From IMG/VR virus record IMGVR_UViG_3300013286_000501, positions 16,060 to 80,059 of that record: a stretch of 64,000 nt of DNA; one strand, 5' to 3'. The notes below the pieces were generated by a model. It worked only from the letters and a program-made list of their open reading frames with translations. It searched no databases and was not told where the DNA came from. The position numbers and the translations under genes are program-made. The first letter of the stretch is position 1. Each line of letters begins with the position of its first letter. This DNA comes from a virus. Shown here piece by piece: positions 1-7,052 of the stretch.

Positions 1-1004
1 GTAAAGTTATTACCGTTAGGACTCAAACTCATATATCCCCATCCTAGTTGGTTTAAATTAGGGTTATCGTTTTTATACATTCCAACAACGTGTTCATTTT
101 CATAAGGTTTATCCGAAACCTTAATGCCTTTGTTCTTGAGTTCATTTAACAGTGATAGGGCTCGATCTTCAGCAGCCTGTGCAGCCGCAGTCTTTTGTTG
201 ATTATCTTTTTGTTGATCAGCTGATGCTTGGGCTTCTGCTGCTGGAGGTTCTTTATTCTCTTTATCCCCACCATCCTTTTTAGAGTCGCCTGTCTTTTCA
301 GCAGCTGATTTTGCAGCCTGCTGTATGGCAATACCGGACATTGTCGATGGTGGTTTGATGATTAGATTATTGCCAATTGGTGTATTGCTTAAATTAACAA
401 CTACAGGAGGGCTTGGGGGAGTGCTTGCTGTCTCAACGATAGTAGCCTGGTATGGTTTGTCTAAACGGATTATAGTAGATCCACTATCTACATCAATTTT
501 ACCACTACCACATGTTAAGCCTTTTAGGTTAATGTTTTGGTCAACTTCACATGTTGGCATCAACATGATCATACTTTTGCCAGTTTCGTCAACAGCCATA
601 ACAAAGTCTGTACCACGTACAGCAATGGCCGCTGTAGGAGTATTGATTTTTACACTGTTGGGATTGTTGTGTGCGATATTACCAGATACATAACGTACAG
701 TTCCGGCAGCAGCCTTAAGACCTAGCTTGCCGCCTGCAGCATTTTTAGGATCGTATACAAAGTCATCGATTATTAAAGTAGAGTTTTCTGTGACCTTAAC
801 GGTAGTATCGTCTTTGAATCGAATATTAACAACACCGTTTTTGGTTTCTACTTTATCATTGGTTTCGATAGGAGTACCGTTGGCTACTGCAATAGTTTCT
901 TTGCCGCGTTTAATAACCGCTGTGCCTTTTAGTTCAACAACTGAACCAATATCGGCAACAGCAGCCGTAGCAACTAACCATAACAGGATGGCCCATTTTT
1001 TCAC
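1..1004 (-). CDS. FecR-domain secreted protein (3' end off window)
   Basis: This frame is open from a GTG at 1004 to the left window edge (about 334 codons seen, stop not seen). An AAGGGG ribosome site precedes the GTG, and the first residues (VKKWAILLWLVATAAVA) form a signal peptide. Residues about 20-150 match a FecR domain: an early GTAVIKRG stretch, then KINTPTAAIAVRGTDF, which is the family hallmark. A Pro/Ala/Gln/Lys-rich linker and a short C-terminal domain follow. FecR domains sit in periplasmic sensors or surface proteins. It follows the curlin-like gene by 12 bases, so it is probably the last curli-operon gene in view. A periplasmic or surface-anchoring role is inference. Confidence 0.8.
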   Translation of the reverse strand, partial: MKKWAILLWLVATAAVADIGSVVELKGTAVIKRGKETIAVANGTPIETNDKVETKNGVVNIRFKDDTTVKVTENSTLIIDDFVYDPKNAAGGKLGLKAAAGTVRYVSGNIAHNNPNSVKINTPTAAIAVRGTDFVMAVDETGKSMIMLMPTCEVDQNINLKGLTCGSGKIDVDSGSTIIRLDKPYQATIVETASTPPSPPVVVNLSNTPIGNNLIIKPPSTMSGIAIQQAAKSAAEKTGDSKKDGGDKENKEPPAAEAQASADQQKDNQQKTAAAQAAEDRALSLLNELKNKGIKVSDKPYENEHVVGMYKNDNPNLNQLGWGYMSLSPNGNNF

Positions 1005-1016
1005 AATAGCCCCTTA

Positions 1017-1823
1017 TTAACGGCTTTTCTGAATGATGTTAAAACTACCACCGGCGGCAGTTGCTTGGATATTAGCTACGTTAGAGAATGTACCAGTTTG
1101 GCTAACATTGAATGTTGTGCCGCCTGATCCATTCTGTGCCAATACCAAACTGCTCATGCTTGCGCTAGTTTGTAATACATTTACCGTATTATTATCACTA
1201 CCGGTTAAGTTGATCAACATCTGTTGACCAGCTGTGCTATCTTGTCGTAGGTTAAGTGTATTACCATTGCCAGTAACATAAACAGCAGCCTGTAGCTGTG
1301 ATCCATTGCCAGTATAGTTTGCAGTGTTGCTATTACCGCTGAATCTTAAGTCTAACAGTGCATTAGTGCCAGCTTGTGCAGACCCAGTTGTGGTTACTGT
1401 TTGACCAGCACTTACATTAGCTGTGTTGCTATTGCCCGATTGTAACAAATAAACATTGGCTTGATCACCTTTAACTCGTAATGTGTTAATAAGGTTGTTG
1501 TTGCCAGTTTGGTTAAGTGTAATAATTTGACTATCACCTTCTAACTTCATACTGTTAATTGTGCCAGTTGCATCGCTACCAGCACGGTTGCTATTACCGT
1601 CTTGGTTGATACTAACTGTTGGCGCACTACCAGTCTGCTCTAGATAGATAATGTTAGTTGTAGCAGCATTGCGAGAAGCAGTTACGCCAGCCGCAAAACG
1701 TGTTGTCGATTGATCAGTAATAGCAGGTGCTGATGCCTGTGTAGGTGCTGTGGGTGCAGTTTGTGCATAAACAGATCCTACGAATATACCTGCTAGTAGT
1801 GTTGCTAGTAGTTTTTTAATCAT
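1017..1823 (-). CDS. Curlin-like amyloid repeat protein (CsgA/CsgB-like)
   Basis: 268 aa from the ATG at 1823, which follows GGAGA and opens a clean signal peptide ending VYA. An alternative ATG at 1847 also has a strong ribosome site but adds an acidic start. The mature part carries degenerate curlin repeats with the Q-x-G-x-x-N pattern: YLEQTG, INQDGNSN, LNQTGNNN, LLQSGNSN, RFSGNSN, VSQTG. In bacteria such proteins are exported through CsgG and polymerise as amyloid fibres outside the cell. It lies directly downstream of csgG- and csgF-like genes, which supports the call. Repeats are less regular than in E. coli CsgA, so nucleator versus main subunit cannot be told. Being phage-encoded is the odd part. 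Confidence 0.75.
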   Translation of the reverse strand: MIKKLLATLLAGIFVGSVYAQTAPTAPTQASAPAITDQSTTRFAAGVTASRNAATTNIIYLEQTGSAPTVSINQDGNSNRAGSDATGTINSMKLEGDSQIITLNQTGNNNLINTLRVKGDQANVYLLQSGNSNTANVSAGQTVTTTGSAQAGTNALLDLRFSGNSNTANYTGNGSQLQAAVYVTGNGNTLNLRQDSTAGQQMLINLTGSDNNTVNVLQTSASMSSLVLAQNGSGGTTFNVSQTGTFSNVANIQATAAGGSFNIIQKSR

Positions 1824-1867
1824 AGTGTTTTCTCCGAGAGTTTTCATTTTTACTCCTGTTTTTTGGA

Positions 1868-2797
1868 TCATCTGATCCCTGTACTTTCTTCTTTGTTTCC
1901 TCCAGCATCTTTTCTGATGCTGGGCTGCTGCGTTGCCTTGGTAGGTGTTTTGGTATCCCCTTCGGACGCGGTTTTACTTTGAACCAACTCATTAGACGCC
2001 TCCTTGTATTTCCATAATCCTAACTTCTCACCCTTCTTCACCATTTCAACAACACCTTGTTCAATTGCCGAACGAAGTGCATAGTTTCCAGGTTCATTGA
2101 ACGTCTGGCTTGAATCAAACTCAAACGACTTTGTTCCCTGATCGTAAAATCTCATTGCAGTAGCACCATCTTGTGTACTCAATAAGTTCTTTTCAATAGT
2201 CACAGATGATAAAACTTCACCTGTTTGAACACTGATCAGTCTCAAGCTGATAACAACTTGATCTTGTGTATAGCTAGTATATGGACCGATACCTAATATA
2301 GCAAATCCAGTACCACCTGTTAGCACGTTACTATTGTAATCAATAACGCCACCTTCTAGGATAACACCTGCTAATGTTAGTGGCGGAAGCATTTTAGCTT
2401 CGGCGCCTTCATAAATTTCACGAGTTTGTTTGATCATCTGACGCTCTTTTAAAAGATTGTCTAGATTGCTACGTTCTACAACTGTGAACCATTGACGGTT
2501 TCCAGCTTCCTGTAGACTCTTGATTAGATAACTTTCAGCACCCTGTGTAACTGCTGTACTGAAGGAACTTAATGTTACACTTGGCTTACGTTGACCGGTA
2601 AGATCTTTGAAACTATAAACTGCCACCGCAATTTTTTGACCTGCAGGTGCTGGTAGTGTATTGATCTCTTTAACAATAGTTGTTGAAACTTTTGGCGCTT
2701 CAGTTAGACTAATGTGTTCGCCCCATGGACGAATTGAAGAACAGCCTGTCATTGCGGCTAGTGCTAGGGCAATAGTTGTTAATTTTAGTAATTTCAT
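1868..2797 (-). CDS. csgG: CsgG-family curli secretion channel lipoprotein
   Basis: 309 aa. The N-terminus is a lipoprotein signal with lipobox MTGC, so Cys19 should be lipidated and outer-membrane anchored. The core (about residues 50-260) has CsgG-family features: KIAVAVYSFKDLTGQ, the RQWFTVVERSNLDNLLKERQ segment, and the membrane-inserting stretch around LTGGTGFAILGIGPY. In curli systems CsgG forms a nonameric outer-membrane pore that exports curlin subunits. A charged C-terminal tail of about 45 residues exceeds the usual length (E. coli CsgG is 277 aa). It is ten bases downstream of the csgF-like gene and upstream of the curlin gene, in the functional order of a curli operon. Confidence 0.9.
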   Translation of the reverse strand: MKLLKLTTIALALAAMTGCSSIRPWGEHISLTEAPKVSTTIVKEINTLPAPAGQKIAVAVYSFKDLTGQRKPSVTLSSFSTAVTQGAESYLIKSLQEAGNRQWFTVVERSNLDNLLKERQMIKQTREIYEGAEAKMLPPLTLAGVILEGGVIDYNSNVLTGGTGFAILGIGPYTSYTQDQVVISLRLISVQTGEVLSSVTIEKNLLSTQDGATAMRFYDQGTKSFEFDSSQTFNEPGNYALRSAIEQGVVEMVKKGEKLGLWKYKEASNELVQSKTASEGDTKTPTKATQQPSIRKDAGGNKEESTGIR

Positions 2798-2807
2798 CTA
2801 TTGCTCC

Positions 2808-3290
2808 TTAAAAACTAAAACTTGAAATTGGCACAGTGATGGTCTGTGTAGGACTTTTATTTGCAACAAATGCACCGTTGACCGTTTTACCGTCGTATAC
2901 AGTTAATGTAACTTGACCGTTTAATTTGGTCCATTGGATTTGTTGTGCGTCAGCAACCATAAAGTTGCCGGTACTACATGCACCTGTGGTACACTCTTTG
3001 AATAAGTTGTTAGTTAGTTGAGTTGCCAATTGGCTATAAACTTGTCCAGTAAACAATGACATAAATTTCGCTAGTGGAGTATTTGCAGCAGCAGCACCGA
3101 TAGCAGCGGCATCTGCAGCCTTTTTAGAATCAACAGCATTTTGTGCGCTGTTACGCATCTGTTCTACCGTAAGGACTTGACTAGCCCAACCTTGGCCACT
3201 AAATGTTGGATCTTTAAATTGTTGAACTAATTCTGCTTGTGCTGTAGCTACAATCACTATCAACCCAAGGGTTGCTAAAGTTTTTTTCAT
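2808..3290 (-). CDS. csgF: CsgF-like curli assembly factor
   Basis: 160 aa with a signal peptide ending AQA. The mature N-terminus (LVQQFKDPTFSGQGW) matches the CsgF pattern FxNPxFGG, the region that plugs the CsgG pore from outside. The C-terminal half has the expected beta-rich pattern (GQVTLTVYDGKT, then TITVPISSF), like E. coli CsgF. A GGAGGA ribosome site precedes the ATG. In bacteria CsgF couples CsgG export to nucleation at the cell surface. It appears to open the operon csgF-csgG-curlin-FecR. No CsgE or CsgC is seen in the window. Confidence 0.85.
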   Translation of the reverse strand: MKKTLATLGLIVIVATAQAELVQQFKDPTFSGQGWASQVLTVEQMRNSAQNAVDSKKAADAAAIGAAAANTPLAKFMSLFTGQVYSQLATQLTNNLFKECTTGACSTGNFMVADAQQIQWTKLNGQVTLTVYDGKTVNGAFVANKSPTQTITVPISSFSF

Positions 3291-3362
3291 TGATTCCTCC
3301 GAATGACCTTGTATTGTATTTACAGGGTTATATAGCGGAGTTATGTAAGCGGTTAATGCTGA

Positions 3363-3734
3363 TTAAGGAACTAACAAATACCATACCATCCACAGGTATG
3401 TTGCTTGGTGTGCTAATTGATCTAGACCAAATTGCGTCCAGAAGATAGGTTTTGTTTGATCTTTGCTTCCATATTTTACTTTAGTATAATCTACAAGGTA
3501 ATGGATTGCACCCTCTGCTAATATCAAAAATACTACAAGAAATGCATTAGTGGGTACAAAGAAGCTAAACAACAGCAAAGAAACGGCAGAGCAGATCATG
3601 TGCTCGGTAGTGTGGCTCATTCCAATTGGATCTAACCACACTCCTTTTTTAATGGTCTGCATATAGGTCTGCAATACAAAGTCGGCATAGCAATGCTTAA
3701 CCTGTAGCAGTAGGAGTAAGAGTAATATATCCAT
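3363..3734 (-). CDS. DUF3307-like membrane protein
   Basis: 123 aa with several hydrophobic segments. The pattern CYADFVLQTY..., HTTEHMICSA and HYLVDYTKVKYG (H.ADF.LQ, a central His, then H..DY.K) fits the DUF3307 inner-membrane family, common in T4-like phages and bacteria and without known function. It lies downstream of the small 48-aa gene with the same orientation. Confidence 0.6.
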   Translation of the reverse strand: MDILLLLLLLQVKHCYADFVLQTYMQTIKKGVWLDPIGMSHTTEHMICSAVSLLLFSFFVPTNAFLVVFLILAEGAIHYLVDYTKVKYGSKDQTKPIFWTQFGLDQLAHQATYLWMVWYLLVP

Positions 3735-3779
3735 ATTATTATTTAAGAGTATTTAACTCTTACCTAACAATTTCTGATA

Positions 3780-3926
3780 TTACTTTTTAGAATCTAAAAG
3801 CTCCGCTAGTGTAGTAGAAGTAGTATTTTCTGTCAAATTTGGATGAGGATCAGCTAAAGTGAATGCATTTTGGAGTTCTTTTTCCATATCTACAATTACT
3901 ATGATTTTATTTAGATCTTCGTTCAT
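3780..3926 (-). CDS. Small acidic protein, 48 aa
   Basis: 48-codon frame beginning MNEDLNKIIVIVDMEKEL. Its ATG overlaps the TGA of the upstream gene in an ATGA junction (3923-3926), typical of translational coupling in this genome. No signal peptide or known motif. Function unknown. Confidence 0.6.
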   Translation of the reverse strand: MNEDLNKIIVIVDMEKELQNAFTLADPHPNLTENTTSTTLAELLDSKK

Positions 3927-5011
3927 ACTGCTGGTTCCTGTGGTATTGGTGCCGATCCCATTGGGATTTTCGGTCCTAGCGGCTTTTGAAGATTCTGGAT
4001 ACTGGCCGGAACTGGTGCTGGCGTCGGTTGTGCTGGGACAGGAGCTGATACTGTAAGATCATCTAACCACTGTACTTTTCGAGTTTCGTTCTTTGTATTG
4101 GTTTCTGCTCTAGCATTCTTAAGACCTAAATCTGGACGATCAGTCATAAATCTAACAGCGAGATACGGCTCGTATAAACCTGTAGGAGTTTTACCATTAA
4201 GAAATACAGTATCGGCGCCTAATTTAAACACTCCCTGACCTGCTGGTTTTATGGTAGCGTAACCTATTAGAACAGCATTGACATTAGAAAAGCCAAACGG
4301 GCCTCCAAAATCTTTCCCAAAGACGATTTTATTTTTAACCACATCATCTTTAATGTGGTGGCCAAATGATTGTTTTGGTCCTAGTACTCCGCCTGTGATT
4401 TCTTTTATCTTTGAAATCCATGCTTGTATTTCTGGACTCGTTGGAATCAGGTGTTGAAACCCGCCCCACTTTTTAAAATTAGATCCTTTTAGGCTAACCC
4501 ATGCAACAGCAGTACCATTCTCATCATATACGCTCATATCGCTCTTTGGTTGCTTGCCACCGACTAACTCGACGGTTTTACCAAATTTAGCAGCGTGGAC
4601 TATTTTTCTGCCAAAAGCTAATTTAATAAAAGGTTGACCTTCTTTTAGTTTTTCTAATTCTTTAGATAAGCCGTCGATCTGTCCTTGTTCTATACCTTCT
4701 CGAGATCCGGCATGTTCGCCGCCGAACTCTTTTGTTTTAATGATAGATCCAAATGGAATTTCTTCTTGAGAATCTTTTAACTTTAAGGATAATGATTTAC
4801 GAGGAGCAGGAGTTTGTATCCATGCCGTAACCTTATCGAGCTCGTCGGGATCGATTACAACTTCTCGTCCGTCTTTTAGCTCAAACGGAGTACCTAACAT
4901 AATTTTTTCAAGAAAGATAGGAACTCTATCCTTGGGAGTATTTGTATACTTAAACAGTCCCGGACCACCAATTGGTGCCTTTTCTGTAAGTTTAAATTCA
5001 TTAAATCGCAT
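3923..5011 (-). CDS. T4-like phage conserved protein with possible PD-(D/E)xK nuclease core
   Basis: 362 aa. The central region has KSDMSVYDENG followed by AWVSLKG and then NFKKWGGFQHL. A D...x(11)...S-x-K arrangement is compatible with a degenerate PD-(D/E)xK fold, and a similar SLKG...F..WGG arrangement occurs, from memory, in T4-like cyanophage proteins of unknown function. The last 55 residues are Pro/Ala-rich (about 308-362). The N-terminus MRFNEFKLTE is a style common in these phages. The nuclease idea is inference; a virion role is equally possible. Confidence 0.5.
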   Translation of the reverse strand: MRFNEFKLTEKAPIGGPGLFKYTNTPKDRVPIFLEKIMLGTPFELKDGREVVIDPDELDKVTAWIQTPAPRKSLSLKLKDSQEEIPFGSIIKTKEFGGEHAGSREGIEQGQIDGLSKELEKLKEGQPFIKLAFGRKIVHAAKFGKTVELVGGKQPKSDMSVYDENGTAVAWVSLKGSNFKKWGGFQHLIPTSPEIQAWISKIKEITGGVLGPKQSFGHHIKDDVVKNKIVFGKDFGGPFGFSNVNAVLIGYATIKPAGQGVFKLGADTVFLNGKTPTGLYEPYLAVRFMTDRPDLGLKNARAETNTKNETRKVQWLDDLTVSAPVPAQPTPAPVPASIQNLQKPLGPKIPMGSAPIPQEPAV

Positions 5012-5021
5012 AATCTAATAT

Positions 5022-5687
5022 TTATGCCACTTCTGGGAACAATACTTCACTTACAAATTGCTTCATAGTAGATTCGGGGACTCCCATAGCAACCATACTC
5101 TTGATCACGTGAGGATTCTGTTTTTGCCAATGACAGTAGCGATTCTGCGCCATATGATAGTCTGCACCACTTTGTTGGTCAATGCCCACATTCTTAAGAT
5201 AGAAATCTAATGTAGTCAATGCTGTAGCACACAGTTGATCTATCTCCGCTTCTTCCTGTAGATTACCTGCGGCAACCATAGCGGTACTAAAGATTTGTCG
5301 AGCCCATTCTGGAAGTTCTCTGGGCTTATTCCACTCTAGTACATTGACCTGCGCCTTGAACCAAAGATACATGAAGCTGGTAGGATCGCCCGAGATACTG
5401 AAGTCGTGGAACGCACCTGTTATTTTATTAGGTCCACATACTGCATCAAACCCGTAGATAGGGCTAGGATCGTTATAATGTGGGAATACAGTGCAGTGTA
5501 GAATGTAGAGCTTGTGCGTATCACGCTTGTCTACAATTTCAATGTGTGCTCTACGGAATCTAGGACTTGACCAAAGTTGGTTATGCCAGTCGTAATCTAG
5601 TTTACCCTCGATAGGCTCGCCGGCGGCATTGAATCGTTCTTCGATGTCTTTGGCCAGTTTGCTGATCTTATCCCAAGCTAGAGTCAT
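5022..5687 (-). CDS. pcyX: Ferredoxin-dependent bilin reductase, PcyX/PebS-like
   Basis: 221 aa. It matches the FDBR family: SSPRFRRAHIEIVD, LHCTVFPHYNDPSPIYGFDAV, then NKITGAFHDFS. Asp81 in GFDAV corresponds to the conserved catalytic Asp of FDBRs, and His64 lies 17 residues before it, the spacing of PcyA His88/Asp105. Family enzymes use reduced ferredoxin to convert biliverdin IXalpha to phycobilins. The length and the neighbouring heme oxygenase resemble the viral PcyX type, which makes phycoerythrobilin. In the C-terminal YCHWQKQNP segment the usual Asp after QxxN appears to be Pro. Its start overlaps the heme oxygenase end by 20 bases, so the two are coupled. The PcyX subtype rather than PebS is inference. 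Confidence 0.85.
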   Translation of the reverse strand: MTLAWDKISKLAKDIEERFNAAGEPIEGKLDYDWHNQLWSSPRFRRAHIEIVDKRDTHKLYILHCTVFPHYNDPSPIYGFDAVCGPNKITGAFHDFSISGDPTSFMYLWFKAQVNVLEWNKPRELPEWARQIFSTAMVAAGNLQEEAEIDQLCATALTTLDFYLKNVGIDQQSGADYHMAQNRYCHWQKQNPHVIKSMVAMGVPESTMKQFVSEVLFPEVA

Positions 5688-6204
5688 AATCCCTCATCAT
5701 GCGGATTGCCCAGTCAAAGGCTATATTGGCTTCGTCGCCCATGCTGTCATCTAGTTTAGCACGAATATTGGTCATCAGTGTGCGGGGATCTGCAAACTCT
5801 AAATTGCGGTGTGCGCCCGGAACAATCTTCTTAATCATCTGCCCACCGAACATATCGCCCATGTGCCAGGTGTATAGGTGTGCCATGATCTTGTCGGGCT
5901 CTTTGGCAATAGAAATTAAGTATTTGTAGTAGTCGACTACCACAGGACGAAACTGATGCTTCTTACTATCAGTGTTCATTTCATTGTAATCCATGAACAG
6001 GTAAAATGTTCTGCGTAGATCTGGCAAATCACCTAACAACTGATTAGCACCTGCGGCACCTTCGATAGCTCCGTAGAACAACCATTTCTGATATGTCCAA
6101 TCTATCCATAGGTCTTGGGGCAGCGTCTTGGCAAACACCGCTTTCATAAAGGGTGTTGATTCAGCTTCTTGATGTTTTTCTACTGTAAGGTCTTTGAGGC
6201 TCAT
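5668..6204 (-). CDS. ho1: Heme oxygenase
   Basis: 178 aa. EKHQEAES near the N-terminus carries the proximal heme ligand (His11), and YTWHMGDMFGGQ (about 111-122) is the family's distal-helix signature (usually YxRYLGDLSGGQ). Heme oxygenase opens heme to biliverdin, CO and Fe2+ using ferredoxin or another reductant, which feeds the overlapping PcyX-like reductase. The ATG overlaps the clpS stop in an ATGA, placing it in the dnaK-hsp20-clpS operon. It is shorter than plant or cyanobacterial HO1 (about 240 aa), as viral versions are. No phycobiliprotein gene is visible in the window. Confidence 0.9.
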   Translation of the reverse strand: MSLKDLTVEKHQEAESTPFMKAVFAKTLPQDLWIDWTYQKWLFYGAIEGAAGANQLLGDLPDLRRTFYLFMDYNEMNTDSKKHQFRPVVVDYYKYLISIAKEPDKIMAHLYTWHMGDMFGGQMIKKIVPGAHRNLEFADPRTLMTNIRAKLDDSMGDEANIAFDWAIRMMRDYDSSLG

Positions 6205-6506
6205 TCGGCCTCCGCTTTTAATACCAACGGATAGCCATTTAGCTTGGCCATGTTGGTAGCATCGATGACCTTTTGTTCGGCAATTTCGTATGAGTAGATA
6301 CCTGCGACAGCACTACCTTTGTTGTGGATTGCCATGGTTAGCGAGATAGCTTGACGTTCTTCATGACTGAATACAGAGACCAACATGGCCACTACAAACT
6401 CCATAGGTGTGACATCGTCGTTGCAGACAATGACCTTATACTTACTAGGCTCTTTAACTTTTCGAGAAGTGGTTGTTTTCTTTTCGATGATGGTATCAAT
6501 GGTCAT
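6201..6506 (-). CDS. clpS: ClpS adaptor protein
   Basis: 101 aa from the ATG at 6506 (an upstream in-frame TTG lies inside a GC hairpin and is rejected). The core has the N-degron pocket signature VIVCNDDVTPMEFVV, then HNKGSAVAGIYSYEIAEQKV. ClpS binds N-end-rule substrates and hands them to ClpA. No clpA is seen here, so a phage ClpS would act on host ClpAP. It sits between hsp20 and heme oxygenase. The ribosome site is weak, so translation may depend on coupling or on the upstream hairpin. Confidence 0.9.
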   Translation of the reverse strand: MTIDTIIEKKTTTSRKVKEPSKYKVIVCNDDVTPMEFVVAMLVSVFSHEERQAISLTMAIHNKGSAVAGIYSYEIAEQKVIDATNMAKLNGYPLVLKAEAE

Positions 6507-6533
6507 AATTCTATTTAATAAAAGTTTATAATG

Positions 6534-6549
6534 GGGGGCCGGGGCCCCC
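6534..6549 (-). terminator. GC-only hairpin between hsp20 and clpS
   Basis: In the minus-strand RNA, GGGGG-CCCCGG-CCCCC can pair. No U-tract follows. It could be an attenuator, a processing site or an RNA stabiliser lowering clpS relative to hsp20, rather than a true terminator. Confidence 0.4.
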
Positions 6550-6555
6550 AACGCT

Positions 6556-6990
6556 TTACTCGGCTGTGATTTTCAACTGACGCGGCTTTAACGCTTCAGG
6601 AACAATACGAGTAAGGGCAATAGTAAGAACACCGTTCTTGATCTTGCCTTCACCTACCTCCATGTGTTCGGCCAGTGTCCAACTACGAGTAAAGTCTCGT
6701 GTTGCTAGCCCACGGTGTAGGTATTGTGGTTCGTCAACTTCACGCAGACGTTGCCCCTTGATTACCAGTTGATTCTGGTCGATCTCAACTGTAACTTCCT
6801 CTGGTGCAAATCCTGTGACTGCAACTTCGATCTCATAAGAGTCTTCGCTGTGCTTTAGGATGTTGTATGGGGGATAGTTGTCTTTGATTTGATTTGCAAA
6901 ACGACCTTCAAAGTCGTTAAACAATGTGTCAAATCCTAGTAGGGCTCTGTTTAGAGCGTTCGTGTCGAAACGTACGATTTGTTGATTCAT
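6556..6990 (-). CDS. hsp20: Small heat shock protein, Hsp20/IbpA family
   Basis: 144 aa. The alpha-crystallin domain spans about residues 38-135 (YNILKHSEDSYEIEVAVTGF, then VEIDQNQLVIKGQR, ending GVLTIALTRIVPE). The N-terminal FDTLFNDFEGRF resembles bacterial IbpA/B. ATP-independent holdases bind unfolded proteins for DnaK, encoded just upstream. T4-like cyanophages also carry hsp20, so a capsid or host-stress role is plausible. A strong AAGGAGAAAATT ribosome site precedes the ATG. Confidence 0.93.
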   Translation of the reverse strand: MNQQIVRFDTNALNRALLGFDTLFNDFEGRFANQIKDNYPPYNILKHSEDSYEIEVAVTGFAPEEVTVEIDQNQLVIKGQRLREVDEPQYLHRGLATRDFTRSWTLAEHMEVGEGKIKNGVLTIALTRIVPEALKPRQLKITAE

Positions 6991-7018
6991 AATTTTCTCC
7001 TTAATAAGTAAGAATCAG

Positions 7019-7043
7019 GTGGGACCCTTTATAGGTATCCCAC
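7019..7043 (-). terminator. Stem-loop after dnaK
   Basis: GTGGGA pairs with TCCCAC around a loop that can also pair CC/GG, just past the dnaK stop and before hsp20. There is no U-run, so it probably protects or partly attenuates the transcript rather than ending it. Confidence 0.4.
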
Positions 7044-7052
7044 TTGTATTTA

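Noticed and set aside
325-1020. Plus-strand frames over the first kilobase.
   Set aside because: They lie antisense to the FecR-domain protein, which has a signal peptide and a clear domain match.
6534-6551. In-frame TTG upstream of clpS as its start.
   Set aside because: It lies in the GC hairpin, adds non-conserved residues, and the ATG at 6506 leaves a normal ClpS length.
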